From Macrostomum hystrix (lineage: Eukaryota > Platyhelminthes > Macrostomidae): a DNA stretch of 64,000 bases. The notes below the pieces were generated by a model. That model was not told where the DNA came from. It saw nothing but the letters and a program-made list of their open reading frames with translations, and searched no databases. The position numbers were made by a program, and so were the translations under genes. The stretch spans positions 248,001 through 312,000 of the forward strand of contig CATNEN010000014.1 of NCBI GenBank assembly GCA_950097015.1, written 5' to 3'. How positions within the stretch are numbered: position 1 is the first letter of the stretch; each line of letters opens with the position of its first letter. Shown piece after piece: positions 14,801 to 23,800 of the stretch.

Positions 14801-17800
14801 TAGTCCAATAAAGTCTAGAGCCATGAGGTTCCAGAACAGACTGGCCTTAAAGCTGGAGTTGCCTAGCTGAGGGTTTTCTTGGAACGTCTCAGTCTGGATG
14901 GTTTTGTTTAGAGCCAGCGCTGCTGCTAGAACAGTATCGAAGCGCAAATCGAATCCTGAGATCGATTTTGGCGATGTGGCCACGGAACCAGTGGGTCTGG
15001 AGGCTGTGAAGTCTGCGTACAGCTGACTCAGAGTCTGCGAGTTCCAGCAAGTTTAATACGTAAGGAGTTTTTCAAAAGTGCCTGTATGCTATAAAAACTA
15101 TACGAGTTGTCTCTTTGTCACAGAAATATTCTCTGAATTTGCAGGGCCATCCGTCATATTTTCCTTTCGTTTACAGATACGCCTATATAATCATATATAA
15201 AAATTTATGAGCACTTTGATGGGGATTCGTCTTAGAGCCCCCTCTCCAAAAGCATAGCAACGCCACAGCAGCAGCAAATTGAGCACAAGAGAGAGGGGCA
15301 TCGATGATGACAATTGATGGCGAATAAAACATTATTTTTTCCGCTTTTCAAAAAGTCACTGGGAGTGGCTGGCAGTTAAACGAACGTTGGTTTTAGCGCC
15401 ACCGCGTTAAACAGACAGATAATGCAAAGTGTACCGTACGGAACACCTCTTATTCAAGTGTTGTACTCCCGAATCCTCGGAGGGAGCCTTTGTACCAGTT
15501 ACAGTACTAATACACGGGCCCGAACTGGCATGCATCAGGACGCGCGTGTTCGCACCGGTCCCAAGTCTTGCGCGTCGGTTCGCACCCACGTCGCCGGCAC
15601 ACGCGTATATAGGGGATGCTGTGGTGTCTTTTAGCAAGGCGTCAGGACGCACAAGCTGGCTTAAGTGTACAGCGGGGATACGCTGAGAGTGCCTCCTTGC
15701 CTACTTCCCCACTGGTCAGCGTCAGGACACACGGACTTTCCCCGCTAAGGCAACAGAAAGAAATGAGTATGGCGATGGCGACTTACTTTAGTTGTGACTG
15801 TTGCTTGGTTCCGGCTGGCGTGTCAATGTAATTGACACTGTATTTTAATTGGCACTGTATTTTAATCACGCCCGCACCGGCGGGACACATTGCCTGTGTG
15901 GTATGAGTCAGTCCAGGCCCACGGGCTAAGGTCTGCGATGCCTCACACCTGCAGTCGTTTTTTGAGCAGGCTTGGCAGGAAGGAGACCTGTGCCTTCGGG
16001 TGCAGGAATCCCTCCACGCTGTCCCGTCAGCTGACCCATGGGTACACGTCCCGCGAGTGTTCAAGGCTGACCCTAGGGCAGCCGGACAGAATGGGCAACA
16101 GCGCTGGATGACCCATCCAGGGCCTCTGGCCAAACTGGGTACCTCTAGCCCCGGCTGGAGGGAAGGGTGTCACCCTTTGACCTTAACAGGGTATGCGGCC
16201 AGTCCGCAACGTTCGTGGCACCTGTGCGTGATCAGGTACCTCTGGCTACGGCTCTGAGGGAAAGGTGCTACCCTTCGACCTCAAACAGGGTGTGCGGCCA
16301 GTCCGCAGCGTTCGTGCACCTGTGCGTGATCAGGTACCTCTAGCTACGGCTCTGAGGAAAAGGTGCCACCCTTCGACCTCAACAGGGTATGCGGCCAGTC
16401 CGCAGGCCTCGGCGCTGGCCCAATAGCGCCCTCCAATGTCCCAGTGTTGACCGTGATGATGGACGCTTGGCCAGGGAGTAGTCTGGTCTCCTACGGTTCC
16501 TCCCGGTGGTCCTGGCATCCCACCCCGGGTTGTAACTTGTCTTTTTTGGCTGCCCCCGCTCAGCTTTGGGATCGCGGCTGAGTGGGTTATTCCTACCTGT
16601 GTCTACAGGAAGCCCCTTTTCTCTTTGCAGCTGCAATGGCTTCCAGCCAACTTTCTGCTCCGACCGAGGACACCACGGTGCCCAAGGTCACAAACGCTGC
16701 GGCGCCCGGGCCTGCCCCTGCGACAGCCACCAATGCTGCGCTGCCCATCTCGCGCGGTGATCGGGGCATTAAGCGCTCCGCGACTTCCGGAGCGGCGAAA
16801 CACCGCAGGCGCCTGAAGGCAGAGCTGGGCGGCCGACCTCGCTTTCCTCCGGGAGAACGAGCCGCCGCAGACAAAGCGACATCGAATTTTCGTCCCGGCG
16901 AAAAGTGTCGTCACCAGTGCTGAGGACCTCCGCATGGGCCTCATCGCGATGAACCGGGAGCTACCGACAGCGGGCCTAATCGTGCACCGCACGATCCTGC
17001 GCCCCGACGGCACCGGTTTCACCGCCATTCTGGGCCTGTCCGAGCAATGGACACGCCGTTACCCAGAGCTGCTCCTCGCGGGAGATGTGAACTCACATTA
17101 CACCCATTGGGGCAGCTCTAAAATTAATGACCGCGGCGAAGAGCTCCTGGCCTTCGTTAGCGGCACGCCTCTTAACTTCTGCAATATGGGCAACACGCCC
17201 ACATTCGACAATGGGCGGTGGGCTGAGGTGCTGGACGTCACCCTGGCCTCACCCGGCATCCTCCCAAGGGTGCTGGGGTGGGAGGTGTGGGAGACCGAAA
17301 GCTCACTCTCGGACCACCGTTTTATCCGCTTCAACATCGGTACTCCCGATAAGAAGTAAAAGCCTATCTGGAGGCGTAATGTCAGAAACACCGACTGGCC
17401 CACGTTCAGCCAAAAGTTGCATGAGGGCCTTCGAGACTCCGACCCCTCCATGGCTATGGCAACCACGCAGGACCTGGATGGAGTGGCTGCCCTGCTGGGC
17501 GGCGCCATCACAGAGGCCTACGAAATGGCTTGCCCGCTCAAAGCCTACAAAGGTAAAAAATCGGCCCCCTGATGGAACCCCGAGCTCGGAGTCCTTAGAC
17601 GCCGTGCTAAGGCTCTCCAGAGGAAGCTGAGAATCTCGCACGACCCCGACGACAAAGAGGCCTATACTCCCGCTATCCACGAGTTTAAGGGCCTGGTCAG
17701 AAGGGCAAAAGCGGAAAAGTGGCGTCAATACTGCGAAGGGCTTGAGGGCTCGCGGCCCACGGCCCGCGTGGTAAAGGCGCTCACCAACGACCGCTTCTCA

Positions 17801-20800
17801 AAGCTCGATCACGGAGGGCCCGGAGGAAACGCTCGAGCTCATGCTAGGGCACTTCTTCCCGAGTGTACCGGCGCACTTTGGCCCAGACGACCACTCGCAT
17901 GGCGGTCAGGGCCTGGCTCAGTCACTTGTCACGAATGACCGCATCGCTCGCGCGGCAAAGTCTTTCAACCCTTATAAAACACCTGGGCCAGACGGTATCT
18001 ATCCGACCTTTCTGCATGAAGCGGTCAAAAATGGCCGCTTCCTTCATCTCCTCTGCAGACTTCTACGGGCCTGCATCGTGCTGGGCTATGTGCCAGCGCT
18101 GTGGCATGAAGCCCGTGTCGTCTTTATCCCGAAGCCCGCCAAGGGCGACTATCGCTCGGTCAAGTCCTATCGCCGAAAAGCTTGACTTCCACCTGCCTCA
18201 AGCTCATGGAAAGACTGGTGCTCTGGCGCCTTCTTACTGTAGAGCTAGGGCGGGCTCCGCTTTCCTAAACCAGCACGCCTTCCGGGCGGGCCGGTCCACG
18301 GAGAGCGCCCTCCACTGCATCGTGGAGACTCTCGAGAAGGCAGTGCTGGGCAGTGGTTTTGCCCTGGCCGTCTTCCTCGACATCGAGGGGGCCTTCGATA
18401 ACGTTATTTTCGAAGCCTTTGAGAGGGCCCTTGTTTCCAGGGCCACTCATCCCCACCTCGTTCGCTGGGTCATGTACATGATCCGGCACCGCCGCATGGT
18501 GGCCCACCTCGATGGCAGGTCTCTCTCGCACCTGTCCTAAAAGGAGGGCCCCAAGGCGGCGTCCTCACTCCACTGCTGTGGAACCTCGTCATGGATGAGT
18601 TGCTGAAAAGCACTCGTCCTGACCCGGTCCTGAAAGTGGGATACGCCGATGATGGGACCGCCATCTGCGCGGGCCCCTCGGCGGAAACCACCAGGGACCT
18701 CATTTAGGGCTTTATCAACAGGGCGGTGAGCTGGGCGGACCAATGCGGGCTCCGACTCTCTGAGTCCAAGACCGTTGCGGTTATGTTTACCAGCAGACTG
18801 CTCTGGACCATTAAGCCTCTGACTCTCTATGGCAAGAATATTGCCATGGAAAAGCAGGTCCGATGCCTTGGTCTCCAGCTTGACCATAGGCTTAACTGGA
18901 CCCCGCACATCAACACAAAGGCAAAGAGGGCCCTGGCCATACTGGCGCAAGTCAGGCGTGCCGTGGGCACCACTTGGGGGCTAGCCCCCAAAAAACCTTT
19001 GGTGGATTTACACGGCGATCATCAGACCGTCCGTTGCGTATGCTGGCCTCATCTGGGCCGTGCCATGGGCATCCAGAAAAACCTGGAGGCGCTCTATAGG
19101 GTGCAGGGCAAAGCTTGTCGTATGACGCTGGGCGCCCCACCTTCCACTCCCTTCGAAGGCATGAATGCCTTCCTCAACGCTACACCCATTGACATTTATA
19201 TCAAGGGGGAAGCGGCAAAGTCCACCCGGCGTCTTCTAGATGCGGGGGTCTCCTTCCAGAAGCTGCGAGCCTTCCCGAAGCGCTCCCTTCTGCCTCACTC
19301 AGACCTTTGCCTGAAAACTCTGGGCGAGTGTGGAGGGCTCAACATCCTCTCGGACGGGGCCCCGGCTACTTTGCTCCGGAGCCACAGGTACAAGGTCAGC
19401 ATCCTCCCTCGCAATGAGGTTAAGGACTGCTGGGATGACCCAGCGGTCCACTGCTACACTGACGGCTCTCCGATGAACGGTAATTCGGGATTCGGAGTGT
19501 GCGTCGCCTCGGGTGGTGAGGTCCTCTGGACCCACTCCCAATACTGTGGCAATAGCTCAAGCGTTTTCCAAAACGAAATGCTCGCCATCAGTCTCTGTGC
19601 GGCTGAGCTGCGCCAGAGGCAGCTGACTGGACGAAGGATTTTCTTTCACTCCGATAGTGAAGCAGCTCTCAAGGCCCTCAGCCGCAGCACTTCTCGCTCC
19701 AGAACCACCTTAGACTGCCACACCCAGTTAAACGGATTGGCACAGTCTAACAAGGTGGAGCTGATGTGGATCCCTGGGCACGCCGGGCTCACAGGGAATG
19801 AGATGGCGGACCAGCTTGCAAAGGCTGGAGCAGCCAGCTCCCTGATGGGCCCGGGCCCGGTGGCCCCGATCCCCGTTTCTGAGGTCAACTCCAACATCAA
19901 CCGCTGGATGGAGACCCAACACCGGAGGTGGTGGTTTAGCACCCTGAACTGTAGCCAGTCCAGGGCTGCGGTGCCATCCCCTCTAGTAACCTGCGTAAAG
20001 CGTTGCTTATGCTAAATCGCAGAGACCTGAGAGCAGTCACCATGGCCCTCTCGGGACATGGCTGCTTCACCAGACACCGCTACCTCCAAGGCCACGTGCC
20101 TGAGGAAACGTGTCCCTTCTGCTGCTCCGACCGCGAAAACGCCGAGCACTTCATCTGCCACTGCCCGGCCTTCACCCGGGCTAGGCTAAAACATCTCGGG
20201 CCGGTGCCGACCCTAGTCGAAGCCTGCTCGCCCGAGAGCATTCCACAGCTCGCCCACTTCCTTCGGGATACCGGCCGAGCTGATTTCTTCCCAGCCTATG
20301 GCGAGGGGAATCGCGCGGCGGAACCGACCGACGGACCACCCTGAGTGGCACCGCCTCGCTGGAGGCCGTCCGGCTGCCAGGGGTTAGCGATATGGGCGGC
20401 ACCGGCCGCCTCCTCTCTCTCTCTCTCTACTGGCCCCTCGGCCAAAGGCCATACAGGGGGCGCGCCAGCGCGCCCGTTGCCTCCAGGAAATCCAGCACCC
20501 TCTCCGGATGCTCCTGCAGCAGGGACATCGAGCCGATGCCTTCAAAGCAGCGGCGCTCCTCCTCCCATCTCGGGCAGTCCAGCAGGAAGTGTTCCGTGTT
20601 CTCGACCGGGGCTTGGCAATGTGGGCAGACCGGGCTCTCCACGCGGCCCCAGCGGTGTAGGGTGTCCCGAAGGAAAGGGGCCCGGTTGGCCCGCAGCTGA
20701 TAAAGGGCCACTTCCTGGTCCCGCCGCCTCCTGTTGCTTGGCGGCAGTGGCCTGCCCCCGCAGCGCCGGTGAGGGTGCTCCGCCGGAACCTCAGCCTCGT

Positions 20801-23800
20801 ACTGGGCTTTGGCCCGGACGACGCTCTGCCGCCGGACCGCAGCCTGAATGGCACCTGCTGAAGCCCGGGCGCCTTCCTGAGGCAGCGCGCAGCCTTCCCG
20901 GGCCAGCGAGTCGGCTTCCTCGTTCAGGTGCAGACCCGCATGTCCCGGGATCCAGATGACTGTGAGCCGGTGTTTTTCAGCCAGCTTGTGCAGCAGGGCC
21001 ACTGCCTGTGCCGCCCCATGGTCGTCCTGACACCGCTCCGGGCGCTGCAGCCAGATGGTACGATGGGTCTGCCCCTCCAGCAACTCCCACGCCGCCTGCA
21101 GCCCCGCCGCTGCCGCCGCCGCCTCTGCAGATGTTGAGCACGTGAGGCGCCCTGTCGCGACTGACCCGTTGACATCCGGGCCCGGTGCCCGCCGCCGGAT
21201 CACGTAGCCGCCTCCCCCGTTCCGGACTCCTTCCTCCGCTGCCCCGTCCGTCCAAATTTGCAGGTCAGGCGGGTCCTTCTGGTGCAGGTTGTCCAGAGTG
21301 ATCAGGGCTTCCTGCCTCCGCCGCCACTCCGGGTCCTCCCTCTTCGTGTTGGGCGTGCAGACAAACGACACTGCCGTACCCCTCCACGGCCTCGGCAGCA
21401 TGGTCACAGGCACCCGCTCCTCGGGATTGTCGGCACTCCTCCTGCAGCCACAACCCCTCAACACTTGCTTGGCGGTATCCCTCCAGCTGGGCCGCAAACC
21501 TCCGCCTCGCGCCTTCAGCCTGCGCGCCGTGCATGGCTCCTGGGCCAGGCCTCCGAGCGGATGGGCAGCCGGGAACTGCCGGCACCTGGTGAGCAGCGCA
21601 GCAGCCTTCTCCTCGCAGATGGGGCCCAGCGACAGCAGCTCCGCGTCCGTCGTCAGCGCCAGCGAACGCGCCCCTGCCCCGACCCCCGTGATGATGCGGG
21701 CCGCTTCGGCGTTCAGCCGTTCCAACCTCTGCCGGTGAGTTGGGGCCAGGAAGCTCCACCAGACCTCCGCGCAGTAGAGTCCAGCCGGCCTGACGTAGCT
21801 GCAATACAGCTGCCGCAGCGTACGAGCCTCCGCTCCCCAGGTGCGGCCTGCAACCGCACGGAGAGCGATGAGCCTGCGGCGAATGGTGGCAGCCGCAGAT
21901 TGGGCGTGCTCGGCGAAGGTCAGCTGGCTGTCAAGGTGCACGCCCAGGATCTTGACCGTGCTGCTGAGCGCGATCTGCTGGCCGCCGACTGTCAGCTGCA
22001 CGGGGGCCTTGCCCTTGATCTCCCCCGGGTGCGTGGTAACCAGAAGGGCTTCGGTCTTGTCGGGCGCCAGCTCGAACTGATGATCCTTGCACCAGGAAGC
22101 CACTGCATCGATGGCGGTTTGCGACAGCTCCGCCGCCTCAGCTGCAGATTTCCCAGACGCGTTGACGGTCAGATCATCCGCATACTGCACTGGCCTGGAC
22201 TCCGGCGCAGCGGCCTTAACGGCCGCCGGCAACGTGGAGGTAGCGATGACGAAGAGGAGGGGGGAGAGCGGACTGCCCTGCGGGACGCCTTCCTTGAGGA
22301 CCCGGCACCGACTCTCAGCGCTCTCCCAGCGAACCGTGGCACGCCTGTCAGACAGGAAGGCTCTAACCCACCTAAGCACTCTGGCCGGCGCGCGTGCCCG
22401 GGCCAACTCACGGAGGGTGCCTAACCGCCAGGTGCGGTCGAACGCTGCCTTGAAATCCATCGCCGTCACCATCGATCGGTGCATCGGCTGTTCCTGCAGG
22501 CTGTCGAACGCGGGCTGCGCAATCTGCGCAACGCAGTCAATGGTGCTGCGGCCTGTCCTGAACCCCGCCTGCTCGTCTGGGATCAGCCCGTGCAACTCGG
22601 CCCACACCGCCAGTCTCCGCTGCACCATGCTTTCCAGCAGCTTGCCGATGCAGCTCAGCAAGGAGATAGGCCGGTAGGACTTCGGGTCGCCCTTGTTCTT
22701 GCCCTTCTTCACAGCCGGCACAATTGTAGCCCGTCTCCAAGCACTCGGTAGCTTCGCTTCGACCCAGCTCCTGTTGAGCAGGGTGAGCAGCGCTACGAGC
22801 CCGCTGGACGGCAGCCGCTTCAGCAACTCGGGGTGGACCTCGTCACCGCCCGGGGCCTTGCCCTCACTCCGCCGGATGGCCTCCTGGAGCTCCGCTAGCT
22901 GGAATGGTGCTGCCGCCGCGTCCTCATGTTGTCCTGCTGCTATTGCCCGCCGGACTTCCGCCCTGGCTGCACTCTGGTCCGCCTTCGGGACCCGGAGCCG
23001 GCTGGCCTCGGCGTAGGTCGCCGCCGCCATCTCCGCCTTTTCCTTGTCCGAGTGGGCCGTCCGCCCGTTGTGGACGAGCGGGCTGTCAGGGAGCGGGAGG
23101 CGAACGTTGCCGTCGAGCGCCCGGATGACCTGCCAGACCTTGGTGTCCGGCGTCCTCGCATCCAGCTTGGAAACGAAGGTCCTCCAGGCCTCCGCCTTAG
23201 CTGCCCTGAATGTGCGCTCCGCCTCGATCCTGGCAAGCCTGTACGCTGCAACCTTCTCTGCGTTCCCGGGGTCGGATCTCAAGCGCTCCAGCGTCTCACG
23301 GAGGTTCGCGTGCGCCGCCCTGCACTCAGCAGACCACCAGGACTTGGCCTTGGCGACCGAGCCCCTGGGTATGCTCTTGGCGGCTGACTCCAGAACCATA
23401 GAGGTGAAGCTCCTGTTGGCCAGCTCCAGGGAGAAAAAACGCGAGGCGTCCCAGCCGGCAAAGCGGGAATCAACCTCGGCCTGAAACTTAGGCCAGTCCG
23501 CCCTCTTGATGTTCAGGTGCGTGCGGGCCCTTCTGCCCTGTGGCGCGACGTACTGCACCGTCAGCAGCAGCGGGAGATGGTCGGATCCGACGGGGTCCAG
23601 GACCTGCCAGATGGCCTTGCCGGCCCAGCTAGCATGGCCCAGGGCGACGTCCGGCGCAGTGCCTACTCCAGTCGCAGAGAACCGCGTCGGGGACCCGTCG
23701 TTGAGGGCTAGCCATCCTTGCCCAGCCAGCCAGTCGTCCAGATTCTCTCCCAGGTCGTCCGGGTCGCACTCAGGGTCCCAGCTGCCATGGGCGTTCACGT

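Larger units (their letters stand above)
15400..20404 (+). mobile_element. Decayed non-LTR retrotransposon, APE/RT/RNase H type (I/R1-like)
   Basis: GC-rich insert in GABBR2 intron 6, opposite to the receptor gene. Order: a GC-rich 5' region with 97-bp tandem units, an ORF1 remnant, AP endonuclease C-terminal half, reverse transcriptase with GYADDGTAI, RNase H (YTDGS, NEMLA, SDSEAA, WIPGHAG) and a terminal zinc knuckle (CPFCCSDRENAEHFICHC). This domain order fits the I/R1 side of the APE-type LINEs. Many stops and frame changes make it a fossil. The 5' limit is uncertain; the 3' end meets the 3' end of the oppositely oriented LINE at about 20404. Confidence 0.8.
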